Position numbers and translations under genes: made by a program. From Cycas panzhihuaensis (lineage: Eukaryota; Cycadophyta): a DNA stretch of 64,000 bases. A model generated the notes under the pieces. It was not told the origin of the DNA and made no database searches. It saw only the letters and a program-made list of their open reading frames with translations. Below, piece after piece: positions 1-12,240 of the stretch (position 1 is its first letter; the number at the start of each line of letters is the position of its first letter). The stretch is from contig CM041465.1 in NCBI GenBank assembly GCA_023213395.1, positions 58,783,741-58,847,740 of the forward strand, given 5' to 3'.

Positions 1-2255
1 GTGTATGACACTTATGTTTATCCTCCTGAAGATTCAACTCAATTATATAATATACTAGTGGAATAAAGATATCTTAAACCCTCTCAATACCCCAGTGATC
101 TTTCTTTTATAGATCCCTCTTTTGCACAAGAAGAACCACCTTCCAGTCAACCATATTTATCCTTCTTTGACCTAGTTCTCACTAGGATTATTACTCCATT
201 GCACATGCCTGGTTACCAAAATCCATTTTATCTAGAGACTTATACCATGACATCCCTACCCTTAGATTGATCCTTTAAGTAAAGATTATGAGTTAATAGA
301 AGTAAAGCCCCCACCTGATGTCATTTGGTCTCCTCATCCTTCTTATCCCCCTTCACCAAGACCTTCATTTCGATCCCATTCCCCACCTCTAGAGGAAGTG
401 GACGACCCATAAATCAACTCATTTGTAGCCCTACCAATCTCCTCCTAGATAATAAGTTTGGATTCACTCTCCTCATCCCATACCTCCCACCCATGGGGGT
501 ACGACCACTATTTCTTCCAATGGCAACCCTAGTGCCTTGCATATACCTACTTCTAGTTAAGTAGTTATAACTTCATCTAGTTTATGATCTATTCATTCTT
601 ACACCACTAGAGTTACCCCTTTTCATACTATTTCTTCTACCACTTAATTACCCCCTCACACATTATATATAATTTCATCTTATGGTGTTAGACCTTGCCC
701 ACTATGTCTTAGAGTGTCTAATATGATTCCCTCTTCTTAATATATTTCTCATACTCATTCTACTCATCCTCATGCTTCAATAAGTCAATCGCAAGCTTTG
801 AAAGTTTCCAATCCTACTTCTTCTCCACACATTCTTAGACCCACTCCAAAACCCAATCCTTTCTATACTTTCAATCTAATTTTCCCTCAACACCTTATAC
901 CTCAAACTAACTCTGTGGTTAACCCCACACTGTGGTTTAATCCTCCCTCTGCTTTTCCATCCCATGATATTTTACAATCATAATAATAATAACTTCAACA
1001 AACCATTCATTCATCTATTCCTTATCCATCATCCTTACCTCAATGTTTTATTACATTATGGCTAGGGAGACCTTTTCTTGATTATATGAAGTCTCTTTTT
1101 CCATGTAAGGTTTTGTTATCTCCTATGCCTCTATTTTTTCCTGAGCTACCTAAATTTTTTGGTGACTCTTCTCAAGATCCTGCCTCCCATATACAAGCAT
1201 TTACACTTGCTAATTGCCATATGATTATATCATGGTATGCATGTTCCCTAAATCACTTCGAGGCGATGCCTTGAAGTGGTTTTACCATCTTCCCTCTGCT
1301 TATGTTCTCTCATTCCAATAATTAGTTGACTCTTTCATCAACTATTTTGATATGGTAAGACCATTTGAATCAAGTATTAAATCTTTATTAGCTATCAAGT
1401 AGAACCATGATGAGATATAAAGGAACTTTGTTAGAAGATTTCAAGACTAGGTACTTACCTGTCATTCATGTCTTGATCCTAGCCTACTATTCAATCTATT
1501 TACCAATGTGTTAAAGCCCCACATATACTTAGAAGTTCTAAAACCTGGCCCTTAAATATATGAAGAAGTAGTTGATTGTTGCTTAGCTTTAGAAACATTT
1601 AAAGTTTAAGTAGGTATCAAGAAGGTTGGGAAACCTATGCCTTTTAAAAAAATAGTTCAAATTATAAAGGCTTCCTATCTTAAACCCACTTATGGCCATT
1701 TTACCTCTTATATTAGCTCGTTAGAATGCATGATCAATACTAAATTGTCTATTGATGCCCTTTCTCAAAGTCAACTTTCACGAGACACCAAAGTTATTCA
1801 TCTTACTAAAGGAAAGAAGAAATAAGCTCCTCCTCCTCCCTTCAGAAAGATAAAATGGTACCCATACCATCAAACTGATGCACATGATAGAAGTAAGTGT
1901 TGCACCATTGAAAACATAACTCAAAATACAAATGTCCAACCAAATCGCTCTTCTAAGTAGTCTCAAGATCAAATGATCCATAAGGATCCATTGCCTCAAC
2001 ATAACAAGAAAATAAGTAAAGATAGTAAAGGTAAGGAAAAGTAGATGCAAGACAATAAAGATGAACCTTTAAGTTCTAATTCATCAAATAAGACTACAAC
2101 TCTCTCAAATCCTTCAATAAAAACAACTAAAAATCAATTGTGCCCACCTCTTAAATGTGATGATACCAAGAGAGCAATAAATATAGTAGAGACTGCAAAG
2201 AGTGTAGGTCTATTTAAATCACCTAATGATTTGATAACAAGGAATCTTGACTAGT
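1..2255 (+). pseudogene. Element A gag remnant
   Basis: Capsid/nucleocapsid remnant of element A. The first 1 kb encodes a Pro/Ser/Thr-rich N-terminal region broken by stops. A retrotransposon gag core begins near 1086, with LPKFFGDSSQDPASHIQAF and a later FINYFDMV-like stretch that aligns by eye with the gag of element B (VPKFDRTLSQDPMEHVRSF). Around 1855-1910 a knuckle-like YHQTDAHDRSKC corresponds to the CHHC motif seen in B, with its first Cys replaced by Tyr. The tail to 2255 is Lys/Ser/Asn-rich. Several stops stand where Gln or Trp would be expected. The start is outside or at the window edge. Confidence 0.75.
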
Positions 2256-2439
2256 ACACCCCCCCCCCATCCCATTAAGTTTAGGTCCATTCCCTCCAGT
2301 ATAAAGGATGGATCATTCTCTTTAGTTGAGGAGTTAAAGACCATTCTAGCAGGTATATCGGTTATTGATTTACTGAAGTGTTACCCTAAGTAATGTCAAC
2401 TCTTGCTTGATGCATTGGGAGTTCCTGTAGTAGTTTCTT

Positions 2440-2870
2440 CACCCACCTCTACCCTTTATTTTGATTTGGCTACCTTGTCTAATTATTCTACCCATGTGCT
2501 GAATGACATACCCCCATTTTATATTGACATTATGAAGGATGATATTAATATTAAGTGAGTTATTATTGATGATAGATCATATGTTAATGTAATCCCTCTT
2601 TATCTTGTTGAGGATTTAGAGATTTCTATTTTTTATCTATGTGAGTGTATTTACCAGGGGTATGATAAGAATCAGAAGATACCCTTAGAAAAAGTCACTC
2701 TCCCTCTCATGTTAGAAGAAAATATAGTTCTTACTTAGCTCACCATTATTAACCTTGACTTAGAATATAGTCCATTCTTTTGGGTAGACTATGGATTACC
2801 TAAATGTCAACAGTTTGTTCCTTCCTCTTTGATGAACTTAGGTTCATCTATTAGGGACACTTAAAAATTA
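2440..2870 (+). pseudogene. Element A aspartic protease remnant
   Basis: Retropepsin-like domain that would process Gag-Pol. The readable track has VIIDDRSYVNVIPLYLVEDL near 2560-2620, which matches IIDNGSFINAMPLHVMQEF in element B; the usual D-[ST]-G is changed to DDR, so the catalytic triad is lost. Downstream, a YDKNQKIPLEKVTLPL segment matches the flap-to-core part of B (YDGNEKTPLGSVSIPL). In-frame stops interrupt it. Placement between gag and RT fits gypsy order. Confidence 0.7.
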
Positions 2871-3960
2871 TCAAGCGAAAATTGAAACCCATTAAACAAT
2901 CAATTCCTCTAATTGAGACTTTTTTGGAACCTAGTGAATCCTCTAATTCTTCAAAGTACTTCTTTTAATCACTCAGTCTAGGTCAATACTTTACCATCAA
3001 AGTTCCTTATACTCATCCAAAAGTAAAGGACATGGATTTGGTTGAGATTATCCCCTTGTCATTAGGTTCCTCATCCATTCCTTCTACATTGGACTTGATT
3101 AATCAATTTTTAGTTTTGTCTTCTGCTTTTAATGAAGAAATAACCTCTCATTCTATCGTATCTCATTGAGAATTACCTACTAGTAGACTTATTGATGAAA
3201 ACGCTTTCCCTCTTATTCAAGCTAGTTTCTCACAGGTTTTATGCTTACCCTCAGGGGAAAATTTAGTGGTTCCTCTTGTTATCAATCCTTCAATGAGTGC
3301 TTCTTCAACTTTAGTTACACATGATTTATGTGTTGATGCTTCCCCATCTTTTTTTTTATCATCTTTCTTTTTAACATAGTTGAATAAACACAAAATGAAG
3401 ACGTTGTTGCATTGTCATCTAGACTTAGAGTTAAGGGGTGAAGATATGGGTTCATTCAATATAGGTCAAAATAATCATAGTACCTCCACTATAATGTAGG
3501 AAGTTAATTCGATTTCCACTATTTCTTTTCCTCCCCATTCTCATATGGATTCTTCTCCATCCTCTCTCATCTTGATATCTTTGTATGATTGAGAGTATAG
3601 TGTGAATCATCAAGAATTTAATCAAACTTTTACTTTAATTTGGGAGTTTGTTGATAGGCCTATTTTCTTTTTTCATGTTTCTTTAATCATTGAGTTTGTT
3701 CCCACTTGTCCAAACTCTTTGGTTGATTCACTTTCATCTTTCAGGCCTCTCTCTTTGTCTACTTCTCTACCAAAAAACCTTCTCCTCATTAATCTCTTCC
3801 ATTTAGATCATTTTAAAAATGATGAGATGATTATTAAGTATTTAGTAGGTTTATCTCCTAGTTTCTGTCATGGACATCATAAGTTGGGGTTCTCTAAAGT
3901 CACAGTTAATTATTCCTAACCCTAGGAGTCTACTTCTTTAATAAAGCCTATCCCTCCTCA
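2871..3960 (+). pseudogene. Element A protease-RT spacer coding remnant
   Basis: About 1.1 kb of degenerate coding sequence between protease and RT. The longest open stretch (3602-3919, 105 residues) contains HFKNDEMIIKYLVGLSPSF and HGHHKLGFSKV, which align with YFENDEALLEHLAASMP and HHRLGYQKV at 12798-12890 of element B. The spacer is therefore a conserved part of this Tat polyprotein. I do not recognise a named domain in it. Confidence 0.6.
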
Positions 3961-5500
3961 TTTTAAGGAAGAGAATGCAATGCTTATGGAACAAACCATT
4001 AATGTAGACTTAGAGATAGGATTTATTCTTAGAATTATCAAATTGGGAGCTAGTTGTACTCCCCAAGAGATTGCTCAGTCTAAGGACCTCTTTCATAAGT
4101 TTTGATTAGTTTTCATGTGGGACTATAAAGATATACAAGGCCTTGACTCTCAAGTTATTAAACATAATATTTCAATAATTCCTAGTGTTAAACCAAATTG
4201 GAAAAAATAATGCCCTATTTATCGATGTCTCTCCCTTACTATTAAACAAGAAGTGGAGAAGCTATTAGGAGCTGGATATATTGAGAGTGTTGATTATTCT
4301 CAATTGGTTTTTAACATAGCTCCTGTTGTAAAAAAGAATGGTACAATTTGAATCTGCATTGACTTTTGTGATATCAATGATATATGTCCTAAGGATAATT
4401 TTCCTCTCCCTTTTCTTGATCAGATTTGGGACTAGATAATTGATTTTGAGGTAATGTCTCTTCTGGATGGATTTTCACGATATAATCATATTTCTATTGT
4501 ACCTCACGATCATTATAAGATTGCTTTTAGTACTCCATGGGGCACCTTTATTTATAAAGCCATGCCATTCAAATTGAAAAATGTTGGTATGATATATCAA
4601 AGAGCTATGGTGCATATTTTCCATAACTTGATTAGTAATTACTATATATTTAGACCATATACTCACCCTTTCACATAAAAGATATGACTATTTATATGAC
4701 CTTAGAATGATTTTTGAAAGGTGTAAGAAATATCGCTTATACCTTAATCCTTCCAAGTGTGGTTTTTATGTTATGTCAAGAAAGATGTTGGGAAACACCA
4801 TTTCTCAAAATGGAATTAGAATTGATCTCGATAAGATCAAGGTAATTATCTAAATATCTCCTCCTAAGAGCCAAAAGCAAATTAAATCTTTTCTAGGTAG
4901 ACTTAGTTTCTTAAGACGTTTCATCACTAATTTCACTTTAGGTGATAAGCCTATCACCAATCTTTTAAAGAAAGATATCAAGTTATAATGGACTCCTCAA
5001 GTTCAGGAGTCCTTCAATAAGCTAAAGTAAGCATTGGTTTTAGCATCTATTTTTGCTCTACCAAGGTTTGACAAACTATTCATTTTATATACTTCAACTA
5101 CAGAGGAATCATTAGTGGGAATGCTAATATAAGAAGATGAGTTCGATAAAGAATGAGCTATCTATTTCATTAATAGGACCCTTGTGGTTGCTAAACTTCA
5201 CTATCCTTTACCTAAAAAAGAATGTCTTACATTAATTTTCACTACTGAGAAGTTATGCCACTACCTCCTTGGGAATAGGGTCCACCTCATTGCTCAATCT
5301 AATCTTATAGGATATCTACTTACTAAATCTAACCTCATCAGTCAATTAGGCAAGTGGTCCTTATTGCTCTAAGGGTTTGATTTGCAAGTGGTTAATAGGA
5401 AATCTAAAAAGGGCATGATCATCCTAAAGATCATAGTTGATGCTCTTCTCCCTAATCTTGTTAGTCAACCTGTTGATAGCTCCCTCTCCAATGACACATC
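3961..5500 (+). pseudogene. Element A reverse transcriptase and first RNase H
   Basis: RT copies element RNA into cDNA and RNase H removes the RNA strand. Readable RT motifs are YIESVDYSQLVF, ICIDFCDINDICPKDNFPLP, MSLLDGFSRYNHISI and TPWGTFIYKAMPF. After NLISNYYIF the frame breaks and the YxDD catalytic motif is not readable. It resumes at about 4720 with NPSKCGFYVMSRKMLG and SFLGRLSFLRRFI. RNase H follows (FILYTSTTEESLVGML, then KKECLTLIFTTEKL at 5184-5372). The first catalytic Asp of a normal gypsy RNase H (YTDAS) is Ser here, as in B. Multiple stops are present. Confidence 0.85.
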
Positions 5501-5589
5501 CTTTATGTCCAAGTCATCTCTTCTAATGATCCATAGTATAGAGAGATTAACTTATATCTTCATGATCAATCTTTTCCTTCTCTTGCTAC

Positions 5590-6042
5590 TATGAAGAAGA
5601 GAAGATGAATTCAAGCCACTACCAAGAAATATCTTTTGCTTGATGACATACTTTATAAATGTTCTTTTGATGGAATTCTGTTAAGGTGTCTCTCTCCTAA
5701 TGAATCATTAGTTGCCTTGATAGAATCCCATGAAGGAACATGTGGTGGGTACTTTGGTGATCAATCGATGGCCCAACATATCCTTCATATGGGCTATTAT
5801 TGGCCTACCTTATTTAAAGATGCCTACTCTTACATTCAAAAATACCAAAAATGTCAATCCCATGCAATTTTGATACATAAACTCATATAAGAAATAAAGT
5901 CAATAGTTTCACCTTGGCCTTTTTATCAATGGGGTCTTAATCTCATTGGTCAAATATTTCGAGCATCATCTAATGGGCATAAATTTATCCTAACTATAAT
6001 TGAATATTTTACGAAGTGGAGTGAAGCTATCCCATTAGTCAC
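5590..6042 (+). pseudogene. Element A integrase, N-terminal half
   Basis: Integrase zinc-binding region: ESHEGTCGGYFGDQSM and KYQKCQSH supply the His and Cys ligands, with MGYYWPTLFKDA between them. The core starts with SPWPFYQWGLNLIGQ (first catalytic Asp changed to Asn in the usual GLDFIG) and TIIEYFTKWSEAIPLVTI. The sequence is cut at 6042 by the LTR of B and continues at 38826. Stop codons are present. Confidence 0.85.
6038..6042. repeat. Target site duplication of element B, left
   Basis: gtcac before the B 5' LTR pairs with atcac at 38821-38825 after the B 3' LTR. Four of five bases match, and both flanks are halves of the same integrase gene of element A. Confidence 0.75.
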
Positions 6043-6758
6043 TATTTCCCAGCTACTGGGAATAGGTTCTTGGCAAGTCGATGCAGGTAAGTGTAGGTAT
6101 GCTTCTATCCTTTACCCTACCATTTCTCTAGAAAAGGTAAATTGAAGCACCCTTTCATTGCATGGTTGACTAATATATTTGAGTGATCATCTTGCACCTG
6201 CTGCTTGATCATATTGCTTGTTACTCTTTCAACCTATGATGATCAGTGAAACATGCATCCCCATGGAACTCCATAACCATCTTATGCACCTCCATGTTGT
6301 CCTAAGCACCACTCAACTCATGTGATCTGTCACACCCCTTGCCATATCACAACCCTGAGCACCCCGATGAGCATGATTAGTTTATCTTTATTATAGTTAT
6401 TGGTTTCCTGAGAGTCCTGCCGCTTTGGTATCCCATCTGGTTTAGGTCATCCTCTTCACATGACTATCCCCAACCATCTAGACAGAGGGCCAGACCCTCC
6501 TAGGCCTGGGGTACCCTCTTTTAAGGCTCCCAAGCATCTACTTTTGTTATGTTTTTGTCTCTGTCATCGCACCATCGTAAATGTCATGGTACCATGGTAA
6601 ACTTCGTGGTATCGTGAAGTTTACTATAGGACGACTATCACTTAGCATTTTTTAAAATCTGCCATGGAAATTTTTACTTTTTTGTGAAATTGCCATGTGG
6701 TTTTGACACCTCTTGAGTCCTACCCTAACCCTAATCATCCATTCAGCCTAGGGTTAGG

Positions 6759-6765
6759 TATAAAG
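6759..6765 (+). promoter_or_regulatory. Candidate TATA box in B LTR
   Basis: tataaag within a stretch (ggttaggtataaagcctaaa) that is unchanged in the other LTR at 36565-36571 although the surrounding sequence differs. A CT-rich stretch follows, as is common after plant TATA boxes. Position and conservation suggest the element promoter; not proven. Confidence 0.5.
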
Positions 6766-7823
6766 CCTAAAACAACCTCATTTTCCATCTCTTCTTCCAC
6801 CTTCTCTTCTCTCTTCTCTTTCTTCCACTGGAATTTTCTGTAAGAACACCCTGCAATACCTAAGTTCCCTGTGTTGTAGCCTAAGATCTGCCCATTTCAA
6901 CTTTGATCCACAGTAGCAGGCTCGCCAACAAACATCTTCAAGTAAGGATTCACTTTAAGTTTGGACTCCACGACCTTCTTATAGGTTTCAATAAGTTTGT
7001 TTCTAGGTTGCAACATCCTCCTAAGGACCCCGATGTAAGCACATCAGATTTATTATTTCTTGTTGTTTTTAGGGGTAAACCTGCCCCCTACTCAGTCTAA
7101 TAGGTATTATTTCATTGTTGTTCCATTTCTTTCCTTTAAACTATCTTATAAAAGATTAGATCATTGAGAATACCCTTCCCTTCTTTATTTTTCAGTGCAT
7201 ATAAGAGGTAATCCCTCTGTTTCTTATTTCTTTCTACCCTCTTCATCTCCCTGCCCTCTCTTGGTATTTCCAAGGAGGCTACAGGAGAGGATCCTAAAGA
7301 GTGAGAGAAAGGAGCCAAGGTAGGTTCCATACCCAACTAAGCCTACTCCTCAAGGGCAACCCCCTTCTTCTCTTTCCTCTCTTCTGCTTGTGCCTCTCTT
7401 GAGCAACCAGGGAGTCTCTAAGAATTGGCCAGCGTTGGCTATTAGCATATGAAGCCCTTGCTGCACTATTTCCAAGCCTGCACACCTCTCTTGGGTAGCT
7501 CGTCCAGGCCTAAATAGTGTCCCTCATCCACCTTGGTCTTGGCTTGGCCAACGTTACAATTTGCTGCACGTAGCACACTTGGTAAACCTCATGTTGTTTG
7601 TTTCCCCTATTATTCGCTGCCATTAGGCTAACCCAACCTATTGTTTTCTATGTCTAAGGGCAGAATGAAGGTGCACTTATTGGAGGGTTATCTATTCTGA
7701 GGCTAACCTCCCCCATACCTTGTCTTGTATTGTTGGTTTTCTTGGGAGATGTAGAGTTTTTCTTTGGTAGAAGATCACTTAACTTGAAGTACTTTAACTT
7801 GCAACGTTTTAGCATTTTACTAT

Positions 7824-7826
<3 letters not shown>

Positions 7827-7855
<29 letters not shown>
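7827..7855. repeat. (AT)n microsatellite in B 5' LTR
   Basis: A 29-base uninterrupted AT run. The equivalent site in the 3' LTR (about 37645-37660) is shorter and interrupted, so the tract expanded or shrank after insertion. Confidence 0.9.
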
Positions 7856-8920
7856 CTTGATATTCTAGCATCCCCTTGGAAAGGGCAACAAACTTTATGA
7901 TTGCAAGTTTATCGCAACATTCATAAAGAAGGGTAAATGACAATAATCTAGGTATATTTCTTGGCTTCCTTTTCCTTGGTTACTTCAGCCTTTGTATAAT
8001 CCCTTTTCCTTTGTGTTTTTTCTTGCTTTCTTCCTTTTGTTTTGGGGGAGGTAAGAACACCCCTACACTGCTTATGCATTAGGAGAGGGAAAAGAAGAAG
8101 CGAGTGTAGCGCAAGACAGAAACTAAAGGAATAAGGTAAAAGGGAACCAACTTGCATCATTCCTTTGCACATTAGTTTGCGCTTTAAGAAAGAGCGTTTG
8201 ATAGGAGATATGCCCTTCCCTCTTTCTATTCAATTGTATTACTGTGCACTTTGTGTGATACATTGGTTTATCTCTTTTCTTCCTCCTTCCCTTGCTTAAA
8301 GTGAAATGAGAGCGAGGATTTATCTTTGAGAGAAAATAAGAGAAAAAAGTGTATTTAATATCTTTTATACATATATGCTTTACTTACCTCTCATTTGCAT
8401 ATACGAACAACTAGTCTCCACCCTTATTATTACATGTAGAGATTAGACTGCCTCACAAAAAGAGTGGTGGAAACTTCTTCTGCCACCATTCTTTGTCCAT
8501 CCAACACTCCCTTTGGGCAAGTTGGTTTTTAGAGGACTCATCCCTTAAGACCTCCTCCTTTTACCCCATCATACTTGCACACATCCCATATATATCCCTT
8601 AGTTTTCCACGAAGATCTGCTTCCTCAGTGGGTCTTGCCTTCCCTTTTCGACCATCCAAGGGTGGGAAGACCCCTGTTTTGAGGTTACTTGGGCAACCGA
8701 GGATATCCCTTGCTTATGCTACCCTCTAAAATCTAAAGACTAAGTTACCTAGAGGAAGTTGTGCACCATTTGTAGGTCCCAAACCTACGTTCTGATGCAC
8801 AGATGCCCTCTATGGGTGCTTCCTTGCACTTGTTGGGTTGATCCCTTCATTTCAAAGCCTTTCGTTGATAGTCCTAATCCCAACTAGGTGTAATTACCAT
8901 CCCTATAGACGTAATTCCAC

Positions 8921-8940
8921 TGGCAACCATAATGGGGACC
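8921..8940 (+). other. Element B primer binding site
   Basis: tggcaaccataatggggacc lies one base after the end of the 5' LTR. It resembles the tggcgac...tggggac type of primer site used by Tat elements, which I recall being assigned to tRNA-Arg, with a few changes. This supports the LTR boundary and the lineage. Confidence 0.6.
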
Positions 8941-9175
8941 CACCAATAAGGGAATTAGTCTTTCTCCCTCTCTTGTTGGTGCTACTACCTCTTGGTAGCT
9001 TTCCCTTTTAATCTTGTTGGGCAGCCCCCAATGCATGCATAACCTTATTTCTCTCTTCTTCTAGTGCATAGGCAGGACTTTCATACAACAATTCTCAGGT
9101 CGCTTATGAGGCCAACCTCCGTTGTTGGAAGAGCCCTCATATCATTCCCTTCCCACATCAGATCCTGGTCTGATC

Positions 9176-11200
9176 ATGGAGGGATCTCTTTTAGATTAAG
9201 CATATCACACTTATGTGTCTGATTACCTTAAGCCATCTACTTTCTTCCAAGTGTCTGCCCAAGGAAGCGAAGATCCCATTTACTATCCAAGTGACCAGCC
9301 ACACCGCCAGTCTCACCATTCCTCTACTCACGGAGTAGAACCTTCATCTCCTTTAGAGTTTCGCCACCATCATGGTGATTCTCATGAGGATAGTCCTGTG
9401 GGGTTTACTTCATATAAGGCTCCTTCTACCTCTTACAATCAGGTAGATACTCCTCTTGCCAATGTAGTAGAAGCCTTGAGCCAATGTTTCTAAACCGCCC
9501 GTCTCCAACCACATCCCAAGTGGTTTGAGAACGCCTTGTGAAGTGTTGTGCTCCCTTCTTTTACATATCCATCACCTCGCTCATCTTATTTAGCTCATTT
9601 ATCCACGATGAGCCCCCCTCCCACCTCTTCTTCTTCTCCCCATGGTGTATGTTCCTTGGGAACCATGCAAGGCATGACATCTTCTCAACTCAGGTTGAGC
9701 ATGTCCCCGACTAATCAAACGACTAGTCCTCCTCCCACCATTATTTATCCACCACCTACCAGACTTAGGGGACCCTCATATCCCCCTGCTTATAGTTATG
9801 TGGGATTCATCCCCGCACACTCCCAATACCAACCTAGGGATCCTTCTCGCTATGTGCCTCCTAGTTACACTCCTTAACCATGGGGGTACGGTAAAGGGAA
9901 CTCCCTACCTGCTTATGGGGTGGACCCTCTACATCCTTATGGGGTCGTGCCACCCACGGGCAGCCTATATGGGCAAAATCCAGTCCCTCATCCCTCCTTT
10001 TCACCATCTTGTATGGCACTGTACATCACACCTTTGAAAGGAGGGCCAACTCCCTCCAAGGCATCTTCCCTCAAGCTCCTTTTCAACAAGGAGCGCTCTC
10101 TGTAGGAGGGATGGGTATATCATACCTATCTGCTCCCATGTAGGTTTCTTCAAATGTGGGATTTTCACCTCCTCCCCAAGCCATGGGAGGACAACATCCC
10201 CTTTCAAACCAAACCCTCCAAGGAGGATTTGGGCAAACCTACCTGCCATCACTTTCAGCTTCCATTGATCCTATGGTCTAGTCAAGGGTACATCCCTTTA
10301 TGGACTATCAGTCAACCCCTTTATCCATTGAGACGCTAAGAACTAACTTATTGTCTCACCCTCCTGAAGTCCCCAAATTCGATAGGACTTTATCACAAGA
10401 CCCAATGGAGCATGTTCGTAGCTTCTCTATGGCATGCATCAACTACTGGGCCTACGACCACATCTTCATGAAACTATTTCTGCAATCTCTTTAAGGCAAT
10501 GCCCTCAAATAGTTTTATTGCCTACTCATGCATTCTATCTTTTCATTCCAGCAGATCATGGATGAGTTCGTCAACTACTTTGATGTGGCTCATCCATTTG
10601 AGAGTGGAATGAAATCCCTTTTATTGCTTAAATAAGGTCACGATGAAATGAATCATGACTTTGTGCGGCATTTCCATGACCTTCTTCATTCCACCAAGGT
10701 GACTCTGCCTGAGGAGTTGAAGAGGGATATTTTTGTCAATGCCCTTCATCCAAAAGTTCACATAGAAGTTCTCAAGATGGGAGCAACTACGTACGACTCC
10801 ACCATAGTGAAGTGCTTGGCACTCAAGGCCATTGAGATCCAGGCTAGACTCAAGAAGCCTCTAAAGTCCTCACAATGACATGAGGCACCTCTACCACCAA
10901 AAGAAACCAAAACCCAGTAACCCACTAGGTCTTCTTCCCATTCTACCAAGAAGACCCTAGACCCTCTTACTTTAGCCATACATTCATCTGAATGTACTAT
11001 GAAGGAGCTCAAGCTCCAAGCTTCTTCATCTCCTACGTCTAACAATCTAGTTCACCAGGCTTCCCAAGCTGCTCCTTCCAAGGGTGGTAACACCCAATCC
11101 TCTCAAGTGAGGAAACCTGACTCCTCCCTTAAGAAGAAGTGGTGCTTCATCCATGGGGAGTCTTTCCACGATGATTCGCGGTGTCGGGTCTAGCATCCTA
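9176..11200 (+). pseudogene. Element B gag
   Basis: Capsid polyprotein. The chosen ATG at 9176 begins MEGSLLD followed by a stop and then YVSDYLKPSTFF, which resembles the opening codons visible at the window start in A. A Pro/Ser/Tyr-rich region fills 9300-10250. The gag core is at 10300-10880 (VPKFDRTLSQDPMEHVRSF, MDEFVNYFDVAHPFESGM, RHFHDLLHSTKVTLPEELKR). The tail has a CHHC knuckle CFIHGESFHDDSRC (about 11140-11190) instead of the usual CCHC. Stops at several former Gln or Trp positions and frame slips make it non-functional. Confidence 0.85.
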
Positions 11201-12240
11201 GGTTACCCTACAACGTGACTCTTCCCCCAAACGGGCGTCTAGGCCCAACCTAGACCAGCCTGTTTATAGAGATCCCTTCCCCAAACATGGGGAACGTGAT
11301 CACAACCCCTAGCAAAAAAATAACTGGAACCGAGGAAGGTCTCCAAACCCTCATCCTTCACAAGCTAAAGGGAAGGGTGCGAGGAATTTGTCCTCTTCCT
11401 TGGGTTCCCCTAATTGACATACCCCTTTACGTTTGTAATCCCAGAATAAGGGAAAGAAGGTCATTCAACTACTTGAGACTACCCCATTATACGCCTTAAC
11501 CTGGTCCCAACCAATCAAAGAGGCGAATGGTGCCTCTTCATCTACATCTCACCTTGACCCTCTTCCAGAAGCCCCTACACTCCCCAGGACCATTCCCGTG
11601 CATCCCGGTCATTACGACTTTTGAAGGGCTCTCCCTCAACCCATTGTGAAGGGGAAGCTTTTCTCTGTCATTGATGAGCCTCATACCATGGCCGCTGGAA
11701 TGTCCATAATGGACATCTTGAGGAGCTACCCTAAACAATGCATGCTACTCTTAGAGGCCTTAAGATTAGGTGATGCGCTCGTTCACACCTTGGGTGTCAC
11801 CTCAAGTCATGAGCCCATCATCTCTTTTGATCCTAAGGATCTTCCCCTTACTAGTGAAAGAGAGCGCCAATGACACTTCCCTTTTACTATTACCATTGAT
11901 ACTCTCGATTGTACCTTATGAAGAACCATTATCGACAATGGTTCTTTCATTAATGCCATGCCCTTGCATGTTATGCAAGAGTTTGACATATCAGCTTTAG
12001 AACCAGTTCTGTGGCGGTGTTAAGGCTATGATGGTAATGAAAAGACACCCTTGGGATCGGTGTCTATCCCTCTTACTCTTAAGGACAAGACTGTCGTCAC
12101 TGATATTATAGTCCTCAACGTTCATGTCAACTACAATCTTTTGTTGGGATGCCCATAGCTCAACCAGATGGGAGTTGTGTACTCATCCCATTGGGGACAA
12201 CTTAAATTCATCCAATAGCTTCCTCCCACTAAACAATCAC
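11201..12240 (+). pseudogene. Element B aspartic protease region
   Basis: Retropepsin domain downstream of gag. A linker rich in Pro/Ser leads to the core: RTIIDNGSFINAMPL at about 11920-11965 (active site D-N-G instead of D-S/T-G), YDGNEKTPLGSVSIPLTL, then the hydrophobic VNYNLLLGCP near 12130-12165 typical of the C-terminal half of Tat proteases. Stops interrupt the frame. The loss of the Ser/Thr next to the catalytic Asp and the stops both argue against activity. Confidence 0.75.

Larger units (their letters stand above)
1..6042 (+). mobile_element. Ty3/gypsy Tat-type element A, left part
   Basis: Internal region of an old gypsy element that starts before the window. Domain order on the plus strand is gag, aspartic protease, reverse transcriptase, RNase H and the first half of integrase. 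The reading stops inside the integrase core at 6042, where element B begins, and resumes at 38826 with the matching second half. It has no chromodomain, has a CHHC-like knuckle and a second RNase H after integrase (40586), and reads in parallel with B in most domains; together these place it in the Tat lineage. It carries many in-frame stops and frameshifts, so it is dead. The 5' LTR lies outside the window. Confidence 0.9.
6043..8919 (+). repeat. Element B 5' LTR
   Basis: About 2.88 kb and colinear with 28204-28445 plus 36093-38820. It starts tatttccc (right copy tgtttccc) and ends gacgtaattcca, as does the right copy. Small ORFs inside it are not conserved between the two copies and are taken as noise. 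It should carry the element promoter and polyadenylation signal. Confidence 0.92.

Noticed and set aside
6722-6736. ccctaaccctaa telomere-like words, also in the E LTRs
   Set aside because: Only two units within LTR sequence; no array.
8493-8729. ORF inside the B 5' LTR, with a partial equivalent at 38529-38834
   Set aside because: It lies in an LTR, the two copies have different frames and ends, and no domain is visible.
9798-10252. Overlapping ORFs on both strands in the gag region of B
   Set aside because: Shadows of the Pro/Ser-rich gag frame; composition only.
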